This document shows, in pieces, positions 15,249 to 23,369 of a stretch of 51,576 nucleotides of DNA. The first letter of the stretch is position 1. Each line of letters opens with the position of its first letter. The stretch is from CAZMVY01 sp964617875 (GTDB lineage: Bacteria; Planctomycetota; Phycisphaerae; UBA1845; PWPN01). The DNA is taken from positions 1 to 51,576 of the forward strand of contig CAZUAI010000035.1 in the NCBI GenBank assembly GCA_964617875.1, written 5' to 3'. Under the pieces are notes generated by a model. It saw only the letters and a list, made by a program, of their open reading frames with translations, did not search any database and was not told where the DNA came from. The translations under genes and the position numbers were made by a program.

Positions 15249-16481
15249 TCAGCCCGCGCTACGCTGCAAACGAAGGAGGGCGGCGAGGTCGGATTCGACC
15301 GTATCGACGTGGCTGTCCCGGATCGTGCCGCGCGGTTGGTGCCGGAGGGCCTCCAGGTCTTTCAGGCCGGCGCCGGTGAGCATCAGCACGACGCGCGAGT
15401 CGGCCTCGATGCCGCCGGCCTGAACCAGCTTCCGCACGGCGAACAGGACCGTGGCCGTCGACGGTTCGACGAAGAAGCCCGCCCGGGCAAACTCCCGCTG
15501 GCCCTCGAGGATCTCATCCTCGGTCACGTCCTCGGCGAGCCAGCCGTAACGCCGGGCCTTGTCGAGGATCTCATCGCCGCCGATCGGGTTGCCGCTCGTG
15601 ATGGCCTCCGCAACGGTGTGAAAGCCTGCAAACGGCACGACGTGGCGCAGGCCCTGCCTGATCGCCGTAACCAGCGGGCTGTTGTTGCGGGCCTGGACGA
15701 TGATCATGCGGGGCAGCCGGTCGGCGAGGCCGGCGGCATGCAACTCGCGATAGCCCTTGAAGAGCCCGCGGACGTGGCCGCAGGCCGACGTCGGCACGGC
15801 GATGAAGTCGGGCACCTGCCCGCCCATCTGCTCGAACATCTCGAAGGCGGTCAGCTTGTAGCCCTCGACGCGGATCGGCCCGTTGCCGGAAACGATCCGC
15901 AGCCGGAGGCGGCCGGCCAGCCCGAGGACGGCGTTCTTCATCGCCGCATAGTCCGGCGCGGCGACCTTGAGCACGCAGGCCCCGTGCATCGCCATCGCCA
16001 TGATCTTCTCGTCCGGCGCGTATGTGGGCACGAACACGATCGCCCGCAGGCCGGCGTTCGCGGCATAGGCGGCGACCGAATGGCCCATGTTGCCGGTGGA
16101 GATCGTGGCGACGGTGTCCTCGCCGAGTTCGCGGGCGAGGAACGTGCAGGCGAGCGAGCCGCGGTCCTTGAAGCTCCAGGTGGGGTTCTGCGTCTCGTTC
16201 TTGAGCAGGAGGCCGTCGCAGCCGGTCAGGCCGCGGAGGCGTGGGCCGGCGGGGAGCAGCGGCGTGTTGCCTTCGCCGAGAGAAAGGGCGGCATCCATCC
16301 GGGCGAACGGCAGGAAGTCGGCGAATCGCTCCCACAGGGTTCCGCCGGGGCGAACGGTCGCGCCACGGACGCCGGGGACCGCGACCTCGAGCGACTCGCC
16401 ATCTTCGGAGAACTCCTCGATGCGGTCGAACGCGTATGCGCGGCCGGTGAGGGTCGAGACGAGTTTTCGCTTGGTGGCCAT
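15249..16481 (-). CDS. thrC: Threonine synthase
   Basis: 410 aa. PLP enzyme of fold type II: SLGEGNTPLL, the PLP lysine in TWSFKDRGS (Lys105), the phosphate-binding STGNMGHSVAAYAANAG, and the C-terminal VEPSTATVLFAV and MLTGAGLKD. It converts O-phosphohomoserine to threonine. The ATG at 16481 begins at the conserved N-terminal domain; an in-frame extension to 16646 has no recognisable content. Threonine dehydratase is an alternative within the fold, but the N-terminal arrangement favours ThrC. No hom or thrB gene is nearby. Confidence 0.88.
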   Translation of the reverse strand: MATKRKLVSTLTGRAYAFDRIEEFSEDGESLEVAVPGVRGATVRPGGTLWERFADFLPFARMDAALSLGEGNTPLLPAGPRLRGLTGCDGLLLKNETQNPTWSFKDRGSLACTFLARELGEDTVATISTGNMGHSVAAYAANAGLRAIVFVPTYAPDEKIMAMAMHGACVLKVAAPDYAAMKNAVLGLAGRLRLRIVSGNGPIRVEGYKLTAFEMFEQMGGQVPDFIAVPTSACGHVRGLFKGYRELHAAGLADRLPRMIIVQARNNSPLVTAIRQGLRHVVPFAGFHTVAEAITSGNPIGGDEILDKARRYGWLAEDVTEDEILEGQREFARAGFFVEPSTATVLFAVRKLVQAGGIEADSRVVLMLTGAGLKDLEALRHQPRGTIRDSHVDTVESDLAALLRLQRSAG

Positions 16482-16529
16482 GACGACGACACCCGATTCA
16501 GCCCCGCCGTCGGGGCGAGGACGGCCGGC

Positions 16530-16559
16530 ATCGTACCCGCCGCAACGCCGCTGTGCGAA
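16530..16559 (-). promoter_or_regulatory. Promoter for thrC
   Basis: Reverse strand: TTCGCA (16559-16554), 18-bp spacer, TACGAT (16535-16530), giving a leader of about 42 nt. It is back to back with the promoter of the next gene. Confidence 0.35.
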
Positions 16560-16599
16560 CGCGCCGCATCCATCGCGTGCCGGCGAGCCGCGTCGCGGG

Positions 16600-16605
16600 T
16601 AGACT
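16600..16605 (+). promoter_or_regulatory. -10 box for the exported unknown at 16634
   Basis: TAGACT (16600-16605), about 28 nt before the GTG start and upstream of the GGAGGGG ribosome-binding site (16620-16626). The -35 is weak (GTGCCG region). Confidence 0.35.
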
Positions 16606-16633
16606 GCTTGCAGGCCGTCGGAGGGGCGGCCTC

Positions 16634-18700
16634 GTGCGGATGACAATGCCGATCGGTCGATTCATCATGGCGGCGGGCGTTGGCGTCGCGTGGCTCATCA
16701 CGCCGGCGGCGGGGCAAGACGTCTCGCCGTTGCGCCGGTGTCACGTCTGGCTGCCGATGACCGGAATGACGGATGGACAGATGCGCCAGGCCCGGGCGGC
16801 GGGGTACGACACCCTTCTGCTGAAGGTCGCCCCGCCATTGACCGGGGCCGGCGTCATCGAGTTCGGCCCGGTGGACAGGACGATCCAGCATGCCGAGTCG
16901 CACGGGTTCAAGGTGATCCTTGCCATCCTCGGATGGGGCGGTCTTGGGCACGGGCGGTACTGGGACACGGACGAGAGCGGAGCGAAGATTGCCGACCGGC
17001 TCGATCCGTTCTGGCCGGAGGCGATGGCTGCGGTAGAGCGGTACTTCGCCGCCGCTATCCGCCGGTACAGGTCCGGCGGGCGGGTCGTCGCGTTCGCGCC
17101 GACGTGGGGCATCTACGGCGAGGCGGGCTTCACCTCGTGGACGGCGGGACGGAGCCCGCACGCCCTGGCGCGGTTCAACGAGTGGCGGAAGGCGCAGGGG
17201 CTGCCGGGGGTGAACAAGCTGCCGACGCGGCAGGGCGGGCCGAACACCGAGTTCAACCGGTTCATCCGGTTTCGCTACGTGTACGTCGAAGAACAGTTCG
17301 ACGCAATGGTCCGGCGACTGAAGACGCTCGCCGACCCGCTTCCCGTCGGGATGTGGCAGGAGCTGTATCCGGTCGCGGGGTACCTGTGGAACATGGTCGA
17401 GGTGCCGTCGGCGGACTTTGCGCTGTACGAATCGTGCTTCCCGTTCCAGACGACGCACCACCCGGAAAAGTGTCTCGCGGAGACGATGGGGTTCCGCTAC
17501 CGGTGCCGATCGGCGGCCGAGTACCGCGACTACTATCTGCCGCTACTGGCCCGCAAGCGGGGCGAGGGGCAGCGGTTCATGGGGTGCCAGCTCTCGAACG
17601 ACTACGTAAAGAACTACGGCTGGCCGGTCGAGAAGGCCGAGCGGATCGGCTTCGATCGATGGGAGGACGAGTTCAGCCCGCACCTGCGGCGGCTGCTCGA
17701 TGCGCCGCTCGAATCGCCGAAACGCGACGTTCTGCTCGTGTTCCCGACATACGCGGCGGCAGCGCTGTCCGATCAGCCACAGCATGACTGCGACGTCAAG
17801 CTGATCGACGTGCTGCTGCGGATGTACGGCTGCCAGATGGTCCGATACGGGATGCCCCGGTTCGACAAGCTGGACGCGGCGGAGATGAACCGCTTCCGAC
17901 TGATCGTCGTGCCGTGCGCTGCGTACCTGCTGCCAGGCCCGTACGAGGAGCTTCGCCGTACGACCGCGACGGTGCTGTTCACCGGCGGCTTCGGTCAGTC
18001 GCTCGACGGGCAGCACACGCCGTTCGGCGGCACGCGGGAGATCGATGGTGCGACGCTCCGGTACGTAAACCGGCCGGCGGGCGAGGTGCGGGTCGTCGTC
18101 GAGCACCCCATCGCCAAGGGCCTTGCCCGGCCGTCGGGGGCACCGCCGGTCAGGCTGCCTGCGGACGAGTCGTTCGAGTATGTGACCGCCGGGGCCGGCA
18201 CGCGGATCCTGGCGGAATGCGGCGGATCGCCGGTGCTCTCGGTCGGGCGCGAGGGGCGGTTCGTGTTCGTACACGGGCACCTGTTCGCAGGGCTCTGCCA
18301 CGACCCGGAACGCAAACCGCCGCAGGAGCTTTCGGGCTCGCAGGACGCCTCCGCGAACGAGGTCGATACGTGGGGGCCGTACAGCTCGAGCCACCCGCAA
18401 AACGTATTCGGGATGGCGGTGATGAAAGCGATCCTGGATCACGCGGGTGTGGACTACCGCGTGCCGGATCCCAGGCCCCGGACGACGGTCCGCTACCTGG
18501 GCGACCACATGGAGCAGGCGTCGGTCAGTGCGAACATCGCGTACAACAACACGGGAACAGAGCAGAGGCTGACGGTGCGGCTGCCATACCCGCCGCGGGG
18601 CGTCCGGTCGGAGCAGGTCGGCGGGCGTTGGCGGGCCGACGTGGCGATCCCGGCGTTTTCCTATGTGGTGATGGAGCCTGAACGATCAGGGAAACCGTAG
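16634..18700 (+). CDS. Exported glycoside-hydrolase-like protein, function unknown
   Basis: 688 aa. A signal peptide (FIMAAGVGVAWLITPAAGQ) leads into a TIM-barrel-like N-terminal half: YDTLLLKVAPP, GFKVILAILGWGG, VAFAPTWGIYGE, PVGMWQELYPVAG. A middle section resembles the trimerisation/GATase-like domain of family 42 beta-galactosidases (RLIVVPCAAYLLPGPYEEL, FTGGFGQSLDG). A beta-rich tail ends it. I cannot name a substrate or confirm catalytic residues; GIYGE and YESCF are candidates. GTG at 16634 is preferred because GGAGGGG sits seven bases upstream; ATG 16640 is possible. Confidence 0.6.
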   Translation: MRMTMPIGRFIMAAGVGVAWLITPAAGQDVSPLRRCHVWLPMTGMTDGQMRQARAAGYDTLLLKVAPPLTGAGVIEFGPVDRTIQHAESHGFKVILAILGWGGLGHGRYWDTDESGAKIADRLDPFWPEAMAAVERYFAAAIRRYRSGGRVVAFAPTWGIYGEAGFTSWTAGRSPHALARFNEWRKAQGLPGVNKLPTRQGGPNTEFNRFIRFRYVYVEEQFDAMVRRLKTLADPLPVGMWQELYPVAGYLWNMVEVPSADFALYESCFPFQTTHHPEKCLAETMGFRYRCRSAAEYRDYYLPLLARKRGEGQRFMGCQLSNDYVKNYGWPVEKAERIGFDRWEDEFSPHLRRLLDAPLESPKRDVLLVFPTYAAAALSDQPQHDCDVKLIDVLLRMYGCQMVRYGMPRFDKLDAAEMNRFRLIVVPCAAYLLPGPYEELRRTTATVLFTGGFGQSLDGQHTPFGGTREIDGATLRYVNRPAGEVRVVVEHPIAKGLARPSGAPPVRLPADESFEYVTAGAGTRILAECGGSPVLSVGREGRFVFVHGHLFAGLCHDPERKPPQELSGSQDASANEVDTWGPYSSSHPQNVFGMAVMKAILDHAGVDYRVPDPRPRTTVRYLGDHMEQASVSANIAYNNTGTEQRLTVRLPYPPRGVRSEQVGGRWRADVAIPAFSYVVMEPERSGKP

Positions 18701-18802
18701 TCGCGCGGGGATGACAGGTCCGGGCTCTGGCATGCGGGCCCCCGTTTGTGCGCCGGGTTCCCTTCGCGGGACGCCTGCCGGCGATGCGCGTTCCACCGAA
18801 GG

Positions 18803-18831
18803 TTGCATGTCGCGGAGCGGCGGTTTAGCTT
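18803..18831 (+). promoter_or_regulatory. Probable promoter for the lipoprotein gene
   Basis: TTGCAT (18803-18808), 17-bp spacer, TAGCTT (18826-18831). Predicted start near 18838; AAGGAG (18881-18886) precedes the ATG at 18897. Confidence 0.35.
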
Positions 18832-18896
18832 TGCAGGGGCTGGAGGGGCCGGCGATCGCAGGATCGAGCGTTCATCGCACAAGGAGATGCGTCACC

Positions 18897-19325
18897 ATGA
18901 AACGTGCCGTGGGTCTGTCGGCCGTGGCCGGGCTGGCGGTGTTGTCGTCGGGATGCGCAAGCCAGATGTACGGGACGTGGCGGACGGCGAACGTGGAGCC
19001 CGCCGGGGCGGGGCAGCGGTTCCCGATCGGCTCGATCACGCTGAACCAGGACTGGACGTATGTCGCGATCGCGAAGGAGGGCGACCAGGACAGAAAGGTC
19101 GCCGGCAAGTGGACTTACGATGGGATGCGGCTCCGGCTCACGACGGCGGACGGCACGACGAGGACGTATGACGCCCGTGTCTGGTGGGGCCGGGAGCTGC
19201 GCGTGTCGCACGCGGAGCACGGCGGCGGGACGGTGACCGTCACGATGGAGAAGGTCACGTGCGAGGGCAAGTGCCCCGCCGGCACGTGCAGCAAGTGCGA
19301 CAAGCGGCCGTTGGCGGGCAAGTAG
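18897..19325 (+). CDS. Small lipoprotein, unknown function
   Basis: 142 aa. The signal ends in a lipobox LSSGCAS, with Cys20 as the lipidated residue. A beta-strand-rich body follows (MYGTWRTANVEPAG, GSITLNQDWTYVAI, GKWTYDGMRLRLTTADG), like lipocalin- or META-type small barrels: an initial G-T-W, then alternating strands. It closes with a cysteine-rich tail CEGKCPAGTCSKCDKR that could bind metal. No family name can be given. AAGGAG decides the ATG at 18897 over upstream in-frame starts. The alpha/beta hydrolase follows after 71 purine-rich nucleotides. Confidence 0.7.
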   Translation: MKRAVGLSAVAGLAVLSSGCASQMYGTWRTANVEPAGAGQRFPIGSITLNQDWTYVAIAKEGDQDRKVAGKWTYDGMRLRLTTADGTTRTYDARVWWGRELRVSHAEHGGGTVTVTMEKVTCEGKCPAGTCSKCDKRPLAGK

Positions 19326-19396
19326 GCCGCAGGAAGGGTGAAACAGCGGGAAGGAGAAGAAAGGGAAAGCGAAGAAGCGAGAAAGGTGTCCGCCGT

Positions 19397-20386
19397 ATGC
19401 GTTCGGGGTTTGGCCTTGTGATCGTCTGGGCAATGGTGGGGGGGAGCGGGGTCGTTTGGGCGTTGGCGCCCGCGGAGTCGCGGCCGGCCGTGGACGCTTC
19501 CTTGCGGTATGAGACCGTAACGCTCGACAAGGGCGGCGACCCGGCCACGATCCATGTCGCATATCGGGACTCTTCGCTGAAGCGGCGGCCGGCGATCCTC
19601 ATGCTCGGGTCGCTCAAGCCGAACGAGTTGCCGCCGTGGAGCGTAGGGCTCGTCGGCGAAGGCTACATGCTCGTCGCGTTCAGCGTCGCGCATCCGCCGG
19701 CCTCCGGCCCGGTGCGACGGCCGCAGTGGCTGTTCTTCGATCAGCGTTTCGCGCACAGCTACGTCGAGGGCGGCTACCGGGCAGCGGGCGATGCGCAGCG
19801 AATCGTGGACTACCTGGCCGGGCGGGGCGACGTCGATCCGGCGAAGATCGGCTGGCTCGGCAGTTCATCGACGGGCATCCCCGGGCTCGGCGTGGTGACG
19901 CGCGGACCGCGGCTGGCGGCGATCGTGGCATTCGTGAGCACGGGGGCGTACCGGCAGTGGCTCGAGACGTGGCACACGAACGGGCTCTGGCGCGGGCAGA
20001 CGAAGGAGCTATGGCCGGAGACGGAGGCGCTGCTGAAATACGACCCGATCCTGCACGTGGACAAGATGTATCCGACGGCCGTGCTGCTCGTCAGCGGGGG
20101 CGAGGACAAGGTGGTTGACCCGAAGACGGCGAGGGCGTTCGTGACCGCCGCGCGGCCATACTACGAGGCCGACCCGGAGCGGCTGCGGCTGGTGGTTTAC
20201 GAGGGGTTCGGGCACAACCTGCCGGCGGACGTCGTGCGGATGTACGCGGAGAACTGGTTCCACCTGTACATGCACCCGACCCGACCGCCGCCGCCGGTGC
20301 CGAAGAGGGCGAGGACGCTGCCGGAGAGCGCGAAGCAAACGCAGATCAACGCGGCGGACCATAAGGATGTGGTGGGGGCGAAGTAG
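19397..20386 (+). CDS. Exported alpha/beta hydrolase (dienelactone-hydrolase-like)
   Basis: 329 aa. Signal peptide, then an alpha/beta hydrolase: ILMLGSLKPNE, the nucleophile elbow GWLGSSSTGIPG (GSSSTG in place of GxSxG), acid GGEDKVVDP and base His in GFGHNLPADV. The serine elbow and acid/base order fit an esterase or peptidase of the S9/DLH kind; the substrate is unknown. A proline-rich tail (RPPPPVPKRAR) ends it. Start at 19397 is where the signal peptide begins. It stops 25 nt from the convergent gene at 20412. Confidence 0.78.
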   Translation: MRSGFGLVIVWAMVGGSGVVWALAPAESRPAVDASLRYETVTLDKGGDPATIHVAYRDSSLKRRPAILMLGSLKPNELPPWSVGLVGEGYMLVAFSVAHPPASGPVRRPQWLFFDQRFAHSYVEGGYRAAGDAQRIVDYLAGRGDVDPAKIGWLGSSSTGIPGLGVVTRGPRLAAIVAFVSTGAYRQWLETWHTNGLWRGQTKELWPETEALLKYDPILHVDKMYPTAVLLVSGGEDKVVDPKTARAFVTAARPYYEADPERLRLVVYEGFGHNLPADVVRMYAENWFHLYMHPTRPPPPVPKRARTLPESAKQTQINAADHKDVVGAK

Positions 20387-20411
20387 CGAACGCCTGCCGC
20401 AGCACCGGGGT

Positions 20412-20651
20412 CTATATATCGATGATGTCCTGGTCGCCCGGCGGTCGATAACGCACGGCGCTTCGGGTGCGCCAGCCGGCGCCCACGAGGGCCAGGCCCG
20501 CGAGGATGGTGATGGCCGAGATGAGGGCCACGAGGATCTGCGGGTAAACGGCGATCAGCACGCCGGCCAGTACGAGAAGCAGCCCGGCAAGCATTTCGAA
20601 CCGCCAGAACAGGTTGCCGGGCGAACCGATCACGACGCGACGGAAGTACAC
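20412..20651 (-). CDS. Small two-helix membrane protein
   Basis: 79 aa from GTG at 20651. Two hydrophobic helices (MLAGLLLVLAGVLIAVYP and LVALISAITILAGLALVGAG) are preceded by a short basic head (YFRRVVIGSPGNLFWRF), with a charged tail ending in GDQDIIDI. It looks like small planctomycete membrane proteins of unknown function. An upstream extension of the frame runs into the REP palindrome (encoding VIPAKAGIQ) and is not protein-coding. It lies downstream of the pduT homolog, separated by about 290 nt of repeats. Confidence 0.6.
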   Translation of the reverse strand: MYFRRVVIGSPGNLFWRFEMLAGLLLVLAGVLIAVYPQILVALISAITILAGLALVGAGWRTRSAVRYRPPGDQDIIDI

Positions 20652-20763
20652 GGGCTCACCGCCTTTACGAAAACCGGCGCCGGGCCCAACGGGGCGCCCT
20701 CGTCGCCGCGCCCCCATCGTCGCGAACGCCGGCGACCTGTGCAAGTCAGCGGGCGAGGTCTGG

Positions 20764-20783
20764 ATCCCCGCTTTCGCGGGGAT
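20764..20783. repeat. REP-like palindrome, copy 1
   Basis: ATCCCCGC-TTTC-GCGGGGAT, an 8-bp perfect stem with a 4-nt loop. It is the widespread REP-type element whose translation gives VIPAKAGIQ. Other copies: 48986-49005 and 49039-49056; a variant at 21545-21560. It is immediately followed by an 8-bp tandem array. Confidence 0.8.
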
Positions 20784-20790
20784 GACGAAG

Positions 20791-20872
20791 CAACCGAGTA
20801 GCCGGAGAAACCGAGTAGCCGGAGCAACCGAGTAGCCGGGCAACTGAGTAACCGGGCAGCCGAGTCACCGGT
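20791..20872 (+). repeat. 8-bp/16-17-bp tandem array joined to the REP
   Basis: Five degenerate units of 16-17 bp, the first CAACCGAGTAGCCGGAG. Each unit is itself two octamers (CAACCGAG, TAGCCGGA type). The reverse complement matches the octamer array at 48935-48990, and the array stands in the same position relative to its REP. Confidence 0.75.
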
Positions 20873-20874
20873 GA

Positions 20875-20919
20875 CCCTCACCCCGTCCCTCTCCCTTGAA
20901 GGGTGAAGGGGGAGGGGGA
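20875..20919. repeat. CCCTCACCCC-type palindrome, copy 2
   Basis: CCCTCACCCCGTCCCTCTCC, then GAAGGGTGAAGGGGGAGGGG, a long imperfect hairpin of the same family as 10553-10594. It is 21 nt beyond the pduT stop. Confidence 0.6.
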
Positions 20920-20940
20920 TGGGACCAACGCCGTCCCCGC

Positions 20941-21495
20941 TCAGATGTACTCCTGGAACAGTTCCTTGCTCGGCCCCGGAATGACCACGGCGGACACGAG
21001 CAAACCCTTCTCGCGGGCGACGGCGGCGCCGGCCTCGACGCCCGCGCGGCAATTCGCCACCGTGCCGGCCATCAGCAGGAAGCCCTTGCCGCCGAGGGCC
21101 ATCGCCACGTGGATGCGGAAGAGCGTGACCGCGCCGGCCTTCGCGGCGGCGTCGGCCGCCAGCAGGATGCTCGACGCGGAGTACGTCTCGACGACGCCGA
21201 TCGCGCCCGGATTGCCCTCGGGCACCTGCACCGCCTGCGCCAGCGCGGGAAAGACGCTTTCGTGGACGTTCGGGATCACGATGTGGTCGATCACGCCGTC
21301 CGGGGCCTCGGCCAGCCCTGCCGCCACGCTCGCCTCGACCGCCGCAACCTTTCCCGTCACGAGATTGATGTACTTTCCCGAGCAGATCGTCCGTCCGAGC
21401 ACGAGCTGCACGTCCGCCGCCTTGAGCATCGCATCCTGCACCTGGTAGCCGATGCCGACGCTCGTCAGTTCGATCATCCCGATGGCTTCACGCAT
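20941..21495 (-). CDS. pduT: Tandem-BMC-domain microcompartment shell protein, PduT-like
   Basis: 184 aa, PduT length. Two BMC folds: AIGMIELTSVGIGYQVQDAM (about 4-90) and AIGVVETYSASSILLAADAA (about 97-180). Residue 38 is a cysteine in GRTICSGKY; the equivalent Cys38 in Salmonella/Citrobacter PduT ligates a [4Fe-4S] cluster at the pore of the trimer. IPNVHESVFPALA and GPSKELFQEYI also match PduT. It would pass electrons across a shell, with PduS as partner. The gene lies 174 nt downstream of the pduS homolog on the same strand. No other shell gene is in the window. Confidence 0.9.
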   Translation of the reverse strand: MREAIGMIELTSVGIGYQVQDAMLKAADVQLVLGRTICSGKYINLVTGKVAAVEASVAAGLAEAPDGVIDHIVIPNVHESVFPALAQAVQVPEGNPGAIGVVETYSASSILLAADAAAKAGAVTLFRIHVAMALGGKGFLLMAGTVANCRAGVEAGAAVAREKGLLVSAVVIPGPSKELFQEYI

Positions 21496-21544
21496 GGTCT
21501 GCTCAACCGTTGTTCCGTTCGTCCGCTATTCCGTTTGCCTGGTT

Positions 21545-21560
21545 CCCCACTTTCGCGGGG
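21545..21560. repeat. REP-like palindrome variant between pduS and pduT
   Basis: CCCCACTTTCGCGGGG: the REP core with one base changed in the stem (A for G). About 50 bp away the heptamer array begins. Confidence 0.55.
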
Positions 21561-21613
21561 ACGGGCCGCTGATCCGCCTGCCCCAAGCCCGACGTTCACG
21601 CCCCAGGTGCCGG

Positions 21614-21669
21614 CAGCTCCGAACTCTCAACGCACAACTCCTGACTCTCAACTCGGAACTCCGAACTCC
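21614..21669 (-). repeat. Heptamer tandem array abutting the pduS stop
   Basis: Eight 7-bp units in register on the + strand: CAGCTCC, GAACTCT, CAACGCA, CAACTCC, TGACTCT, CAACTCG, GAACTCC, GAACTCC. On the transcribed strand the unit is GGAGTTC/G. The array begins at the base after the pduS stop codon (21670-21672) and lies within the pduS-pduT spacer. Confidence 0.75.
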
Positions 21670-22974
21670 TTATCCCTCAATCACGACCGCATCCGTCACG
21701 CTCGTCACCCTGCCCGCAATGCTCGCGTGGATCGTCGCGCCGAGCTGACCGTCCGGCGGTCTGGCGATCAGGTCGCCGGGCTTCACCGCGTCGCCGGGCT
21801 TCACCACCGCCTGCGCCGGAGCGCCGGCGTGCTGCTTCAGCGGCAGCGTCACTCGCGACGGCCGGCAGTCACAATCGACCAGCGGCCCCTTGTTCTCGAA
21901 GTCCGCCAGGCCGAGTTTGCGGATCAGCCGGGCGATCGGCACACGGCGGTTCTTCAGGTGCAGTCCGGCCCGCGTCGGATTCGCCTGCACGTCCCACTTC
22001 GTGCCGTCCTTCATCAGCCGCCGTTTGTTCTGCGTGCAGACATTCTTGGGGTCGAGGTCCTCCGGGCACGCCATCATCGTGCACAGGTTGCACTCGCAGC
22101 AGAACAGCGTGCCGATCGTGTTCGCCTCGCCGATCTGGTTGAAGCCCAGGGACCGCATCGCCTTGTGCGGCTCGATCGGGTGGCCCAGCAGATACCGCGG
22201 GCAGAACTCCGTGCAGAACGAACACTGGTCGCACGCGCTGGCGCCGATCCGCGCGATCGACTTCCACGACAGGGCGTACCGCTCGACCAGCCGGTGCCCG
22301 CGCGGCAGGACGATCAGCCCGCCCGTCGTCTTCGTGATCGGCTCGCCGAGGTCGGCCGACAGCCGGCCCATCATCACACCGCCGACGAGCGTCACCGGGT
22401 CCGGCACCGTGGCCCCGCCGGCCAGGGCGATCGCCTCGGCGAACGTGATGCCCACGGGGACGCGAAGCGTCGTCGGCCTCGCGACGGCCCCTGCGACGGT
22501 CAGGAACTTGTGCGTGACCGGCCCGGCGGCCGCGATGTTGTACGCCGTCTCGACGTTGATCACGACCGCCCCGACGGCCAGGGGGATCTTCCCCGGCGGG
22601 ATGACCTTGCCCGTGATGTCGTAGACGAGGATGAACTCGTCGCCGGCCGGGTAACTGTCCGACAACTCCGCGATCCGCATGTTTGCCGGGAGCTTCGGGC
22701 GCAACATGTCAATGACATCATGGTACTTGTACTTGATGCCAATGACGGCCTCGCGGGCCCCGACCAGTTCGGCCGCCTGCTGCAGGCCGGCAAGGGTCTG
22801 ATCGGGATAGGCGCGGAGCATCTCCTTGTCCTTGTGGAGGAGAGGCTCGCACTCGGCCGCGTTCAGGAGGATCACGTCGGCCTTGGCCTTGAGCTTCACA
22901 TGCGTCGGGAAGCCGCCCCCGCCGGCCCCCACAACGCCCTTCGCCGCTACCTGGTCTACGGTTATGCCAGCCAT
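21670..22974 (-). CDS. pduS: RnfC-like Fe-S flavoprotein, PduS-like
   Basis: 434 aa. The glycine-rich nucleotide-binding start VVGAGGGGFPTHVKL is followed by an RnfC/Nqo1-like core (LLNAAECEPLLHKDKEM). There are two 4Fe-4S motifs, CDQCSFCTEFCP and CECNLCTMMACP, and a C-terminal barrel-sandwich (LGATIHASIAGRV). PduS is a monomeric flavin Fe-S protein that reduces cobalamin for PduO in propanediol microcompartments and contacts shell protein PduT; the pair here keeps that association. RnfC of an Rnf complex is the main alternative, but no rnf genes are present and the adjacent PduT homolog decides it. No strong ribosome-binding site is seen before the ATG at 22974. Confidence 0.88.
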   Translation of the reverse strand: MAGITVDQVAAKGVVGAGGGGFPTHVKLKAKADVILLNAAECEPLLHKDKEMLRAYPDQTLAGLQQAAELVGAREAVIGIKYKYHDVIDMLRPKLPANMRIAELSDSYPAGDEFILVYDITGKVIPPGKIPLAVGAVVINVETAYNIAAAGPVTHKFLTVAGAVARPTTLRVPVGITFAEAIALAGGATVPDPVTLVGGVMMGRLSADLGEPITKTTGGLIVLPRGHRLVERYALSWKSIARIGASACDQCSFCTEFCPRYLLGHPIEPHKAMRSLGFNQIGEANTIGTLFCCECNLCTMMACPEDLDPKNVCTQNKRRLMKDGTKWDVQANPTRAGLHLKNRRVPIARLIRKLGLADFENKGPLVDCDCRPSRVTLPLKQHAGAPAQAVVKPGDAVKPGDLIARPPDGQLGATIHASIAGRVTSVTDAVVIEG

Positions 22975-22995
22975 AGTCGATATCCGAACGATGAC

Positions 22996-23024
22996 AGGTT
23001 ATCAGAAACAACTGGAACTGCCAA
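22996..23024 (-). promoter_or_regulatory. Promoter for pduS-pduT
   Basis: Reverse strand: TTGGCA (23024-23019), 17-bp spacer, TAACCT (23001-22996). Predicted leader is only about 15 nt, too short for a riboswitch. No cobalamin-riboswitch features were seen. Confidence 0.5.
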
Positions 23025-23130
23025 CCGGATGCCCGGTTCGACGGGCGCGAGGCCGGCGCCGACCGCGGATATCCCTTTGGGCTTCGGCGCGTCTCCGCTT
23101 CCTCGCGCCGGCGCACGCGACACCCGGGGG

Positions 23131-23160
23131 TTGACGGGCAGTACGGGAAGCGGGTAGCCT
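23131..23160 (+). promoter_or_regulatory. Promoter for the amidase gene
   Basis: TTGACG (23131-23136), 18-bp spacer, TAGCCT (23155-23160). The predicted transcript has a leader of about 200 nt (23167-23369). I examined this leader for c-di-GMP or cobalamin riboswitch landmarks and saw none that I could support. Confidence 0.5.
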
Positions 23161-23369
23161 CGTTCTTTGCACCAGAGACGATGGCAACCGCGTCATGGGC
23201 CGTTCCGCCGCTCGGGCAAGACACCTCCCGGCAACGCAGCGGAGGGCGGGACGCCCCGAACGAATCGAAAGCGTGTTCGCGTCGGTGTTCGATCCGGCGC
23301 ACGAGCAGGGGCGCCGCTCGGTTGCGGCTTCCCGTTTCCGATCGCCCGAACAGGTAAGGAGGCATTTCG

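Noticed and set aside
20791..20872. Octamer array as a CRISPR array
   Set aside because: Units are contiguous and degenerate with no unique spacers, and no cas genes are present.
20630..21052. Short reading frames containing VIPAKAGIQ or SSPRKRGS peptides near the REP palindromes
   Set aside because: These peptides are translations of the REP repeat itself, a known annotation artefact.
22975..23369. Possible cobalamin or c-di-GMP riboswitch in the pduS/amidase divergent region
   Set aside because: No B12-box-like or GEMM landmarks could be recognised, and the predicted pduS leader is only about 15 nt.
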